Assembly: GCF_030253575.1 (NCBI RefSeq)
Contig: NC_080564.1
Location: 5,686,501 to 5,750,500, forward strand
Length of the DNA: 64,000 nt
Origin: Rhododendron vialii
Taxonomy: Eukaryota > Streptophyta > Magnoliopsida > Ericales > Ericaceae
Direction: 5' to 3'
Shown piece by piece: positions 44,075 through 54,212 of the stretch. How positions within the stretch are numbered: the first letter of the stretch is position 1; each line of letters begins with the position of its first letter. A program made the position numbers and the translations under genes. The notes below the pieces were generated by a model. That model was not told the origin of the DNA and searched no databases. It saw only the letters and a list, made by a program, of their open reading frames with translations.

Positions 44075-45207
44075 TCACTTGTTCATGCCAGTTGCATTCT
44101 TGACAGCATCAGCTGCTCCTTGTGCTTTAGCCTTCGCTTGCTCACCCGTCTATGCAATAATAACAATTAGATACTTGGAATAAAGATTCTTGCTTAATTA
44201 AATGAACACTATGATTTTCATCCGACTTTGTTTTTTTCTTGTTCTATAAATAAGAATTTTATTGCCTGAGTAATTAAGATTATTGACGATGAAACTCAAA
44301 ACACGTCCAAAGGCAACACCTTAAACTCATTTTATCTTCTTTCATATACATGAGAGCGCTAACTGCGTTTTTGGTATCAAAGGTTTTAAAAACTTTGCAT
44401 TTGATCTTTTGGATGAACCATCTTGTACAAATTAACTAAACTACAAAAACTGAAAATTACAAATTCGAAATTATTGCAGAAAAAAAGATTACATATATAT
44501 AGCTAGGCAGCATTTTTTATACCCAAGGTTTTAAAAACTTTGCATTTGATCATTTGGACGAACCCAGGGTTGACTCTGCATTTGTGAGGTCTAAAGTGAA
44601 CTTTTTTAAATGGGGCCCTGAGTTTACTTTGCATAGTTAAAGATACTTGTGAAAAAAACTTCATATGAAGTCATTACAATTACTCCGTATTTGAGAGCGT
44701 AAGAACCCAAAGTCGATAACCATTACAATCATTCGATTTTTATGTAGGCCTAATTACTATATGGACCTATATATAAAATCAGAGGCCCTCAAAATTGGTA
44801 TCAAAAAATCAGGGCTTAAAGCAGTGGCTTTACGCATTTTAGTTTTAGCTCAAAGCCGGCCCTGGACGAACCATCTTGTACAAATTGACATAACTACAAA
44901 AACTAAAAGAAAATACGAATTCAAAATTATTGCAGAAAAAAAATTGTTGCAAAAAAAAAAAAAAAAAAAAAAGAACTAGAACCTCTTGCATAGTTTCCTT
45001 GCAAGATTGGGCAGCATTGCTAGCCTTGTCCATCATTTGGTTGCCCTTTTCCTGCAACAAAAAAATAACAATTATAATCACCATCATTAGAAAATTTAGA
45101 AAATTCAAAATTGCAAAATAAGTAAAGTAAAGCAACGCTAATTAACTCACCTGGGCTTGGCCCTTGGCCTGGCCAGCTTGGTAACTTGCGTTTTGAGAAT
45201 TGTCCAT
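44075..45207 (-). CDS. KIN2/COR6.6-like stress peptide, three exons
   Basis: Exons 45151-45207, 44983-45051 and 44075-44149 (minus strand) encode 66 residues, the usual KIN1/KIN2 length. Exon 1 gives MDNSQNASYQAGQAKGQAQ, exon 2 starts EKGNQMMDKASNAAQSCKET, and exon 3 starts TGEQAKAKAQGAADAVKNAT and ends GMNK. All joins are phase 0 with GT donors (CAG|GTGAGT, GAG|GTTCTA) and AG acceptors. The AGQAKGQA, DKA..AAQS and GAADAVKNATGMNK blocks match the cold- and ABA-induced KIN/COR6.6 family, small hydrophilic helical proteins of unsettled role in freezing and drought tolerance. Intron 2 (833 bp) carries a tandem duplication and a hAT-like element. An ABRE and TATA box lie upstream. No lesion is seen. 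The exons are too short to appear as open reading frames. Confidence 0.88.
44383..44950. repeat. ~143-bp tandem duplication in KIN intron 2
   Basis: AAGGTTTTAAAAACTTTGCA begins at 44383 and again at 44525. Both copies continue to ATTATTGCAGAAAAAAA, but the second is split by the element at 44565-44864. The unsplit first copy shows the empty site (GGATGAACCATCTTG). Confidence 0.85.
44565..44864. mobile_element. hAT-like non-autonomous element, 300 bp
   Basis: The ends CAGGGTTGACTCTG and (other strand) CAGGGCCGGCTTTG match at 11 of 14 positions. A perfect 8-bp duplication GACGAACC (44557-44564, 44865-44872) flanks it, as hAT elements make. It sits in intron 2 of the KIN-like gene. Confidence 0.88.
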
Positions 45208-45301
45208 TGCTTAATTCAGCTTCTTTGAGTACGAACAATATTTTCTAAGTATGGCTCCAACTCGAATTTCTTGTTGTAGATTGTTTTTGAGTTGCCCAAA
45301 A

Positions 45302-45308
45302 ATTTATA
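45302..45308 (-). promoter_or_regulatory. TATA box of KIN-like gene
   Basis: TATAAAT on the minus strand, 95 bp before the ATG, preceded by TC. Confidence 0.65.
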
Positions 45309-45332
45309 GATTTTGAAAACAACCCAATTGTC

Positions 45333-45342
45333 GACACGTGGA
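45333..45342 (-). promoter_or_regulatory. ABRE/G-box of KIN-like gene
   Basis: TCCACGTGTC on the minus strand, ~25 bp upstream of the TATA box. The ACGT core with this flank fits ABF/AREB sites and agrees with ABA- and cold-induced expression known for the family. Confidence 0.6.
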
Positions 45343-46194
45343 AAATAATCTGACAGGTATCATCACTTGCTGAAATTTTGGTAATTCCCATTGCCTATTG
45401 ACGAGGAGTAGTTTTGAAGATCCATAATTCAAGGAGTAAACCAGTTCAAAGGTACGTGGTTGAGAATTTAGATTTTAAAGGAGGTGAGAAAAATTCTTCA
45501 ATTGTAAAGAATCAACTAAAATAAGGAAATATTTAAATGCATCGCAGGGAACAAATCTGTTAGTTGATGAATCCATTGGCACAAATAATTCAAGGTTTGT
45601 ATGAAAATTTAACGAGCTATAAAAATAAATTCAAATTTAATTTGTTTGTTTATTTGGTGAGTATACCTCAAATGAACATTAATAGATCCTATGTCAAGTA
45701 GCTTGAATTTTTAAACTGAACGAGCCGAATAGTAACTTATTTGAGCTAGGTTTAAATTAAGACTTAAGGAGCTTTAAAATTTGAACAGGGAATTCAAAAA
45801 TAGTGAAGCTCTTTTTATTTGATGAGATTGAGAGAATACAATCTTAAACTCAAGTAGCTTATAGTTCGTTATTTAGGCGTGTCTTGTAGGGACGCGTCTT
45901 TGTATTTTATTTACTACTACCTTTTTTGTTGTTTTTTATTTTATTTTTTAAAGGGTACCTTTTTCTCGTTGATCTTTCTTTTCTTTTTCTTTTTTTTTTT
46001 GATCCGCCCTTTTTCTCGTTGATCGACCTACTCTTTTTGTGATGTAGTGCCATGTCATTTTTGGCCACCCAAGTATGTTAAAAATTTGTAAGGTGAGAAT
46101 CTCATGCGGTTGCAAATTACTTGATACACACTCAAAAAATAAAACAGATGACTTTCGGCCCATTTGATGACCGATTTGGCAACATTAATTCTAG
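45343..46194. other. Intergenic, no gene seen
   Basis: AT-rich spacer. GTTGATCxxxCTTTTTCTC text is repeated at 45968 and 46017. Confidence 0.5.
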
Positions 46195-46381
46195 GGGAAT
46201 TGATATTCGCGCTTTAAAATTTACTACAGACGCTCCATCTTTTTGTTTTTATACTGTGATGTTACCAGCAACATCACAGTGTAAAAATAAAATATACACT
46301 AATGTTGCCAACAACATCACAGTATAAAAACAAAAAGGTGGAGCGCCTGCAGTAAATCTTGGAGCGCGAAAATCAGTTCCC
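46195..46381. mobile_element. Mutator-like MITE, 187 bp
   Basis: GGGAATTGATATTCGCGCT at the left; read backwards from the right, GGGAACTGATTTTCGCGCT. The arms continue for ~70 bp (CTTTTTGTTTTTATACTGTG). A perfect 9-bp duplication TAATTCTAG flanks it (46186-46194, 46382-46390). It is the best-preserved member of its family in this window. Confidence 0.88.
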
Positions 46382-47011
46382 TAATTCTAGTTATATACAC
46401 CGTCGGTAAAAACATTTGTTTCCTCCAAATCAATTACATTGCGCCCCGGTTGCCATGTTCTTTAATTGGGACAGTTGTGTTTGACGATGTGACACAATAT
46501 AATTGATTTGGAGAAAATTAATATTTACACCGCTTTTATTCTCTTTAAACTAAGCAATGAAATCCTTGCACCACCACTTGTCTTGTAATTCAAGTCAAAT
46601 AGTTTATTTACCGGATTTAGCCCTCCACCACCATCCTCCCTGGACAATAATTGGTTTAACTTGGGAATTAATAGGACTCAAATCTCCTTATTGTTAATGC
46701 AAATTTCGCATAACATTGCAAAAACAAAATTTATTCTTGATATATGATGTTTACATATATAATAAAAAGTGTGACCAAAGAATTGGTTAAATTTGCATGT
46801 ATTCGTGATTCGCTAGGGAAATAATGTTTGCACTCCCTAACATAAGTGAGAAGAATTATTCAATGCCCCATTAGTGCCGCAGACCCTTTTATGATGTGGG
46901 ACTCGAGACTAAGAGATGAGTGCCGCATTGCCAAGAACACCACGTGACGGTACCCCTTCCTCCATAACTCGAGATAAATAAAAAATAAAAAATAAAAAAG
47001 CTTTAAAAGAA

Positions 47012-47263
47012 TCAGTTATGCAGCCCATTGGCAACGGAATGCCCTTCCCCTGGGCTTGGACCCGAATCCTTGATACCCCGGAGAGAGAGAATTTCTGCAT
47101 AGTGACGGCCATTTCCTTCTGGACAAGGGGGTGAATTCGTCTTTTCATGGCGTCGATGGTGATTCGGAACGTTCATCTGGCGGGCTTGAATTGAGGTAAA
47201 TAGCTGGGTCAAGTATAAAGAAAGAACTAGCAGAAAAACAAGATGGATGGTTTTTCTGGCCAT
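47012..47263 (-). CDS. Small secreted signalling-peptide precursor, PIP-like
   Basis: An 83-residue single-exon protein. Residues 1-27 form a clear signal peptide (MARKTIHLVFLLVLSLYLTQ, then LFTSIQA). A basic, variable middle follows (NHHRRHEKTNSPPCPEGNGR). The C-terminal part has KDSGPSPGEGHSVANGLHN. The SGPSP-G-x-GH core is that of PAMP-induced peptides (PIP/PIPL), which are cut from the C-terminus, carry hydroxyproline and are sensed by leucine-rich-repeat receptor kinases. CEP and IDA peptides share similar cores, and the eight residues after GH are unusual for PIPs, so the family call is provisional. A TATA box (47380-47387) and a (TC)n leader precede it. Confidence 0.72.
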   Translation of the reverse strand: MARKTIHLVFLLVLSLYLTQLFTSIQARQMNVPNHHRRHEKTNSPPCPEGNGRHYAEILSLRGIKDSGPSPGEGHSVANGLHN

Positions 47264-47299
47264 TAATAATGCGGACGCTTTTACTTCTTGAAAAGATAT

Positions 47300-47301
<2 letters not shown>

Positions 47302-47346
<45 letters not shown>
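47302..47346. repeat. (GA)n, pyrimidine leader of peptide gene
   Basis: A GA run of about 45 bp; on the coding (minus) strand it is (TC)n between TATA box and start codon. A second GA run at 47479-47526 lies upstream of the promoter. Confidence 0.9.
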
Positions 47347-47348
<2 letters not shown>

Positions 47349-47379
47349 ATGGTTACATGGTGCTTAAATTTGTGTTCTG

Positions 47380-47387
47380 TATTTATA
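47380..47387 (-). promoter_or_regulatory. TATA box of PIP-like gene
   Basis: TATAAATA on the minus strand, 117 bp before the ATG. Confidence 0.6.
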
Positions 47388-47474
47388 GTGTAAGATGGAA
47401 GTAGTACTGCCCAGTTTGATCACGCATGAGAGATTCAGAACAACGTGCATATTACGAAGCAAGGGAGGAAAATT

Positions 47475-47529
<55 letters not shown>

Positions 47530-47778
47530 GTGGAGCGAATTTTGGAGAACAATGTTGAAGAGTAACATGGCGAAGAGCAGTAAAGTTGGAATTTGTGGAT
47601 TCCCGTTTGCATTGTCTATTGGACTTTTATCATCTCTCCTTTTAGGCTTTTAGGATTCAATTTGGGAAACCAATATTACTTCCTTCCCTTCAAGTTGTTC
47701 ATTACACACGTTACAGAGCATAATTTCAATCGTCTAATCCAATGATTGAAAATCCAACTAGGTAAATCCCTTTTTTCT

Positions 47779-48052
47779 AACCAACTAGGGATAATTCAGT
47801 TCGTCAGAACCCTTGCGTCTCATTAGGAGGTCAGGAATTCGAGTCTCTCTAACTGCGTATGGGTGTTCTTCCCGTATAGAGCTTTTCCTTTTTTTCTTTG
47901 TTTCTACCCTATAATGGGCTTATTTATTGTGTTGGTTGAGTTATTGAGCTTGGTTATCTCATGGATACTTACAATTGATGTAGGGTCCTGGACTTATACT
48001 ATATACTTCATATCCGATGTAAAATGATCTTTTCTAAATAAATAAATAAAAA
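47779..48052 (+). mobile_element. tRNA-derived SINE, 274 bp
   Basis: It starts AACCAACTAGGGATAATTCA (A-box region), has a B-box GGTCAGGAATTCGAGTC and ends (AAAT)n. Duplication CCTTTTTTCT on both sides (47769-47778, 48053-48062). Same family as 57423-57721. Confidence 0.8.
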
Positions 48053-48456
48053 CCTTTTTTCTTGGTCATATGATAAATTTCAACCAAATAAAGGTTATTA
48101 TCTTGGTTTAGAACTACCCTTTTCCCTTACTTCTGATTCAAAGTTTTCTACTTTTCTTTGTATTTGATCTTGACTAATTTATCTCTCACAATCAGCTTGT
48201 TTGTATTCTCCCCCGTATTTTTTTTTTCTTTTTTTGGGTTTGACAATCATGGGTGTCCGAATCAGCTTACGCGCACATTTTAACTAATCTACTCTCAGTT
48301 CGGTCAAAAACAGATCATTCACGCCAAGACTATGGTATGGAATTCACAAGAAATTACTTTCTTGCGGCTTGACCTAAAGAATCAAATTCTGGTCAATTGT
48401 GTCGACAGTAAACCTACAAATCAACCGGGCTAAGGCAGGAGTTTGAAGATACAAGA

Positions 48457-48667
48457 GTGAGTTTTATTCGAAGGATTGGCAATTCGGCGGCTCATGTTGT
48501 GGCCAAAGATGCTATGAGGGAGTGGGATTCGATCGTGGGAATTCTATCCCCCCCTTGGCTTTTTTCATCCATCATGTGAGGATAAGAGCCCTTCTTGATG
48601 TATTGATTTTATTTTCTTGAGATTAATAAAATCTATCCTAAACTTTGGCAAAAAAAAAAAAAAAAAA
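48457..48667 (+). mobile_element. LINE 3' end with RNase H tail
   Basis: An open frame from 48457 reads VSFIRRIGNSAAHVVAKDAM, then REWDSIVGILSPPWLFSSIM and a stop at 48579. The R-x-N-xx-AH-xx-AKxA motif is the end of a plant LINE RNase H domain. A short 3' tail with AATAAAATC and a 19-A run ends at 48667. Everything upstream of the RNase H tail is missing, as usual for 5'-truncated insertions. Confidence 0.8.
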
Positions 48668-49700
48668 CCTGGGCATTTTCTTCCCCGTACTGATCTCCCT
48701 GATGGGTATGAATAAAGGCCGTAACAGAAGAACAAAATATATCGAAAGTTGTAATGGTCTTTGTTTGACTATTCTTGGCAATAGAACTTTTGCAGCAGAA
48801 GAAACTTGGGTTGTCTTGCTAAATAGTCTTTGTTTGACCAATATTGCCGACGGAATTTACCACTCCATCTGGCTTTAAAATTATTAGTACTAATTAGAGG
48901 GATGTTATGGTTATTTCACAAGGTTAGAATTGCAAAGATATTTTGATCATCCGTATATGTTACAGACAGTATTTTGATTATTTTTGTCCAAAGGAGATAT
49001 AAGGTCATTTTCTTCATTTAGTATGTGACATAGTATTTTGATCATTCTACGATATAGGGATAATTTGCCGATTTGGGACACGTAGTGGCATTTTAATATG
49101 AGTGATTCAATCTAGACCCCCAAGTTCTCCCCACACTCATTCAGAATCGCCCCTCATCTTCTATCATTTTCTTCTAAATATATTTTCTCCAAAAGTTGTG
49201 CTCGTATTCTGCAAATAACCTCCAAATCACAAATTATTTTCATTAATTCCAGTGGATCTTGTGAAGGAAACCCAGCCTCGACTTGGATAGACGAATCATT
49301 AAAAATTTCCTGGGCCTGGGCTATAAAGGATGGGCTTTTCTATAGAGAGCTCATTAGTGCTAAAGGCCCTTTCCCCAAAATGTCGTCTTTAACTTCATAT
49401 TCTCCCTAGACTCCGTTCACAGCCGAATGAAAGCCGAGTTTCAAAATGTTCAGGTTCGTTTGTTAAGTTTAAACTGAACTCAAGCTCGAACAAACGTATT
49501 GAGATCAAACAAAGTAGTTTATTATATTTATTTTTATTTTGAAACAATCTACCTCCAATGTGCGGCTGTGCCTGTACCATCCACTCGAATCTCAAGCTAG
49601 ACCGTTTATTCCATGGACCCTCCAAGGAAGCGCCACCCGTTCTAAAATCCCAAGCGTTTGCTACAAAAAGGTTCTTCAGTGTGGCAGTGTCGCTCCCGGG
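48668..49700. other. Intergenic, no gene seen
   Basis: No gene. ACTCAAGCTCGAACAAACG at about 49479 belongs to the same GAGCTCGAGC-rich repeat seen at 50085-50310. Confidence 0.4.
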
Positions 49701-50074
49701 ACTGGAGGAGCATGCTGTGCACGGCAAATCACAGTCATTTCGGTCTCGCTCCGATAATCGGAATTGTTCACTTCGTAGAGCTCGTCTTGTAGAATAAGTG
49801 TACCAAAAATCAGGTGAATATCATTAAATGCATCATCTGAACATTATTATTTTGAAACGAATAGATCTAAAACACTAGATAAAATCCACTATTTTTTTGG
49901 TACGTTTAATAATTTCAAGATAATAATGTTCGGATGAGACACTTAATGATATCCGATCGAGCTGATTTTTGGTATATTTGTTCTACACGACGAGTTCTAC
50001 GAAGTGAACGATTCCGATCATCAAAACGAGACTGGAGCAACGGTGATTTTTCGTGCACAGCACGCTCCTCCAGT
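49701..50074. mobile_element. Large fold-back element, 374 bp
   Basis: The left arm ACTGGAGGAGCATGCTGTGC and the right arm (read backwards ACTGGAGGAGCGTGCTGTGC) match for ~170 bp each, including GTTCACTTCGTAGA and TACCAAAAATCAG. They meet near 49888. No coding sequence. Confidence 0.8.
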
Positions 50075-50310
50075 TCGGCTCAACTCGGCTCGTTTAGTAA
50101 ACGAGCCAAGCTCGAGCTCGAGTTTTCGACTGGTTTAGATAAATGAGCCGAGCTTGGCTCGTTAAGGGTGGTTGGGCTCAATAAAGAGGCTCGTTTAATA
50201 AATGACTCAGCTCGGCTCGTTAAGACTCGAGCCGAGCTCGAGGTCGAATTTTGGGCTCGTTTAGTAAAAGAGCCAAGCTCGAGCTTGACAAAGCTCGGCT
50301 CGTTTACAGC
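50075..50310. repeat. GCTCG-rich repeat (GGCTCGTTTA motif)
   Basis: GGCTCGTTTA/GGCTCGTTAAG, GAGCCGAGCT and GAGCTCGAG motifs alternate, the style of a common plant hAT-type MITE. With the similar text at 49430-49500 it may be one element with the fold-back inserted in it. Confidence 0.45.
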
Positions 50311-50796
50311 CTTAGTATTCAAACTACTTCAAAGCATGGATTATCCTAAAATTTTTACATATATTATAGCAATTTTTTTTACGTTTTTTTGGGTGGTCAT
50401 GTAACCATGGGGGTTTTCATGTAGAGCCGCCACTGCATTTCAGGCATTACGTAGACACGGCCGGGGTGGTCATGCGACCATGGTGGTCTCCATGTGGAGC
50501 CGCGCACTGCTGCTCATGCACTACGTGGTAGCCGCGGGCAATGAAAATTTTCTCGTTCAAAACCAATTCGATTGCGTGATGTCAGGTGACCGTTGCGAAA
50601 TAGTAGGCGAAAAGAAACGGAGCCAGCCAAAGTTACAGGTGGCAACAATAAAATAAACAACCATATTCCACTTCTCCAGTATCAGACTGCAAATCCAACC
50701 GATGCGCCGTTTAGCTGTCAACAGTCAAAAACTTCTCACACCAAAGCATTTTCCCGTTATACCACCGACTTTAATTTCCCTTAATTTTCTCCCACA

Positions 50797-50804
50797 TATA
50801 TATA
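50797..50804 (+). promoter_or_regulatory. TATA box of DUF-like gene
   Basis: TATATATA followed by CACCCC, 198 bp before the ATG. A (GA)n run at 50851-50881 lies in the leader. Confidence 0.5.
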
Positions 50805-50846
50805 CACCCCCACCATAACCAACAAAATGTGAGAGACCACCACAAA

Positions 50847-50882
<36 letters not shown>

Positions 50883-50994
50883 CAAAGAGAGGGGTGTGGG
50901 GAGAATTAGGGCTAGGGTTTGCAGAAAGCAGAAAAGCGCCATTTGTTTTTCCCTTTCTGCGGCCCTAAAAAAATCCCCTAATTTTCTCCCCCCC

Positions 50995-51492
50995 ATGGTA
51001 TCCACCGCGGAAACCACCCCAGACGTCTCACCAAAATACTCCGACGACGAAATGCACGACATGTTGTTCGCCCGACGCGGCTGTTGTCACTGGAACATCC
51101 CCATCTTCTCCAGCGTCGTCGGAAACTCGAACAACGCCGCATCGGGACCCTCCTCGATCTTTAAGTGGGAACGGATATCGAATTCGTCCCCGGAGAAGGA
51201 GGAGGAGAGCGCGTGGTGGCTGAGCGCGTTCAAGAAGTTGAGGGAGTGGTCGGAGCTCGTGGCCGGGCCGAGGTGGAAGACGTTCATACGGCGGTTCAAC
51301 AAGACCCGCGGCGGTTGCTGCGGGATGAGGAATGGTAAATTATTCCAGTACGATCCCCTCAGTTACGCCCTCAATTTCGACGATGGGGTGGGGCAGAACG
51401 GTCATTTTGATTTCTCGTCGAGGTACGCGGCGATTCCGGTCTCGGCCAAGTCGTCGTTGGATCTGGGGACGGACACGCCGGTGTTCAGGTGA
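50995..51492 (+). CDS. Conserved plant protein of unknown function
   Basis: A 165-residue single-exon protein starting MVSTAETTPDVSPKYSDDEM. The upstream part of the frame lacks an ATG, so this is the first start. Recognisable blocks: CCHWNIPIFSSV (about 30-41), EESAWWLSAFKKLREWSELV (about 68-87), WKTFIRRF (about 92-99), and the signature FQYDPLSYALNFDDG (about 116-130) with FSSRYA (about 139-144). This signature marks a plant-only family whose members are often stress-induced; its biochemical role is not known to me. There is no signal peptide or membrane segment. The gene has higher GC than its surroundings, as plant single-exon genes often do. It appears intact, with TATA box and GA-rich leader upstream. 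Confidence 0.8.
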   Translation: MVSTAETTPDVSPKYSDDEMHDMLFARRGCCHWNIPIFSSVVGNSNNAASGPSSIFKWERISNSSPEKEEESAWWLSAFKKLREWSELVAGPRWKTFIRRFNKTRGGCCGMRNGKLFQYDPLSYALNFDDGVGQNGHFDFSSRYAAIPVSAKSSLDLGTDTPVFR

Positions 51493-51974
51493 GCGAGGAG
51501 TTCGCTTTTGTCGGCGGCGAACGTGGGTCGCGGCGGCTGCGGCGATGAGGAACGAGGAGGATGGACGGAATTGAGAAATCATTCGGTGGTTTTGACTTTT
51601 GTTTTGAGGCCCCACATAGGGTCAGGTCGTCTGGATTGTATGGGATGTTTTTTTTTTCTTTTTTCGTTTTTGTTTTTTGTTTTTTGTTTTTTTTGTTGAG
51701 ATTTTTTTATTCTTTTAAATTGAGGGGTTAAAAACAAAACCTTAGTTTTGGGACCTGCGTTGCATAAAGGAGGGCGAATGGATGGTGTCTTGGGGGCTGT
51801 AGGTGAATGGTTCATGTTTCATTGATTGATTGAATAGTTGTTGTGTTAATATAACAATAATAAAAATCTTGCCCAAATGAAGGTAGGTCTCAAAGCATTA
51901 GCTTTTTCCATTTCATTGTCTCTATATGTAATTTTCACGTTTTTATGTTTCCTGAACATTTTCAGAATTGCAAC
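51493..51974. other. Probable 3' untranslated region and spacer
   Basis: T-rich sequence with TTTTTTGTTTTTTG runs at 51650-51690. No gene. Confidence 0.4.
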
Positions 51975-52155
51975 TCACAAAGTTTGGCTAAAGTGGGCAG
52001 AGAGATAATAAGTGATTTTCTCTCGTGAGGTTGCATGTTCGAATCTAACGAAAGTTAAATATTCTAAACCTTGGGTCACTGGAGAATTTGCATTGTCGTT
52101 AATTGGAGGGCTCTAAAATCAATCAAGATTCGCGCAAGTTGACTTGGTGCAAAAT
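51975..52155 (+). mobile_element. tRNA-derived SINE remnant
   Basis: B-box-like GGTTGCATGTTCGAATC, then GGGTCACTGGAGAATTTG and CGCGCAAGTTGACTTGG. Same family and order as 12601-12770. Ends and duplications not found. Confidence 0.5.
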
Positions 52156-53099
52156 ATGGAGTCTTTGGAACCATGTTGATGGAATAGACCTCGAGTCGCG
52201 TTATTATGTAGCTTTTCGAAAACAATATTCCCACCAAATGGCCTGCACAGAGTTGCAGCGAATCTGTTTCGAGAATATATATATATAATGAAGCCTGATC
52301 AAAAAATCTTTGGCCCGTGTCTGCACACATGAAGAGCAGACAGAATTCCAAGGCTAAAAGAATCAACAGAATCTTCGTTTCTACAACATAAAGAAAAAAT
52401 AGAACATAAATCAACTAATTAGAGAGTGGGAGAATTTCTCGAATTTTAGAGTGTACCGAATGGCTTGAACTCGGGTTCCATTTATGGACCCCGATTTTTC
52501 CAATCAAATGGGTCATGTCCCTAGATTGCACCCATTAATCCGTGACCGTTAGTGTGTCCCATGAGTTAAAATGTTAAGAACAGGGTTTTTTGGAAATCAT
52601 GGCAAACTAATTTTGACTTTGAACAAGTTTTAGCTTCCGCCAAGATGGAGAATCAAGGGCTCATGGAGAGGGAGAGAGAGTTGAGATTTTCGCGATTTGA
52701 CAGTGGAAACTTTTCGTAGGGGCGAAACTGTATAATTGAGCAACTGTTTTACCTCTACGAAACGAATCGAGAAGTAATACTTACAATATCAGTTGAAACT
52801 GATTTTTTATAGGGTCTCATAAAATAATATTTTAAAATTTATAGGCATTTTTTGAATTATTATGAAACCTAGAGTGGACCCCACATAAGATATAGTGTAA
52901 TTATGTGGTGTAAAAATCTAATATACCTAACCTTTTTGTATTCGTTCAATTCTGATCGACCTTTTTTCAATGTGAAATACTCCTCAATTTAAGACTCAGC
53001 CTTGATTTAAAAAACTCATTCACCGATACAAACAGCTTTTAAATGCACATTAACTTCATTCAATTAATCGTAATTATTGATCAATTTTGACCTACGAAA
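52156..53099. other. Intergenic, no gene seen
   Basis: No supported gene or clear repeat. Confidence 0.45.
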
Positions 53100-53201
53100 G
53101 GAAATTGATTTTGGCACTCCAATTTTAGCCATTGGCACTTCACTTTGTGTATGAATCATGTATAATTACAAAATAAAAGGTGAAATGCCAAAATCACATC
53201 C
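53100..53201. mobile_element. Mutator-like MITE, 102 bp
   Basis: GGAAATTGATTTTGGCACT at the left and, backwards from the right, GGGATGTGATTTTGGCATT. A perfect 9-bp duplication CCTACGAAA on both sides (53091-53099, 53202-53210). Confidence 0.85.
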
Positions 53202-53491
53202 CCTACGAAACTATAAAATTTATGCATTAGTTTGGTATGAAATTAGTTTAACCCCAACTTCCGCCCTAGATGACCTAATTTTACCTTTAGTGAATAAAAT
53301 ATATTAGTCTAAGAGAAAAACACAATTATCTTAGTCCAAAAGTTAGTCTGGTTGTCTAGTGGATTTACTCTTTACACAAATGATCATGGTTCAATTTTCA
53401 GAATCAAATCACAAGAAATAAACTTCTTATGAATATTCTAGTCTCGGCATAAACAAAATTAGAGAAAAATCTAGTCGACATGCATCTAAAC

Positions 53492-54204
53492 TAGGGATGG
53501 CAATAGTACCCTACCCGCCCCGAACCCGCCCCGCCCCCGATCGGGGCGGGTTTTCCACCCTATTTTCGGGTATCGGGTCGGGGTAAAAATTCCCAAACCC
53601 GCCCGGGTTCGGGGCGAAAGTGCCCCGCCCCTAAACCCGCCCCGCCCCTGCCCCGAAATACCCGCCCCGCCCCGGCGTATATATATATAATTTATTTATA
53701 TATGTATATATACTTATATACATGTTATTTCATTTTTTTTAGCATTAATCCAAAAAACAATGTCTCTTTACTGTCAAGTAGCCTAATTAAATTTAAAAAA
53801 GAAATAAAATTTGATATTTATTGGTGTTTAGTGGATTTTTAAAAAAGTTTTCTTCAAATATTTATAATAAATTCTACACATAAAGAAATGGAAGGAAGTA
53901 TCTAAAATATTGATTGCAATTAAAAGTTTAGATAAAACCGTGATACCAAAAGACACAAAAATAATTTCAAAAATTTTATTTTCTAGATAATTTTTATTAT
54001 TATTAAGCATTTTTTTTATTTTTTCACTTATACTTTAATTTTTTTAATTTTTATGGGGCGGGGCGGGGCGGGTAAACCCGTTCCCCGATCGGGGCGGGAA
54101 CGGGGGTACCCAAAAAAACCCAGTCGGGGCGGGCCGGGGCCGGGTGATGTTTTCGGGTCGGGGTAGGCAAAAACCCGCCCCGCCCCGCCCCGCTGCCATT
54201 CCTA
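53492..54204. mobile_element. hAT-like element with GC-rich arms and AT core, 713 bp
   Basis: The ends are TAGGGATGGCAA and (backwards) TAGGAATGGCAG, with a perfect 8-bp duplication ATCTAAAC on both sides (53484-53491, 54205-54212). Each ~160-190-bp arm is built of CCCGCCCCG/CGGGGCGGG repeats and GATCGGGGCGGG palindromes, while the ~350-bp core is almost pure A/T. No transposase frame. Confidence 0.88.
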
Positions 54205-54212
54205 ATCTAAAC

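Noticed and set aside
47426-47653. Open frame with a long Arg-Glu run
   Set aside because: It is the translation of a (GA)n microsatellite.
50896-50994. 33-codon upstream extension of the protein at 50995
   Set aside because: It would need a GTG start and reads through the leader; the ATG at 50995 is preferred.
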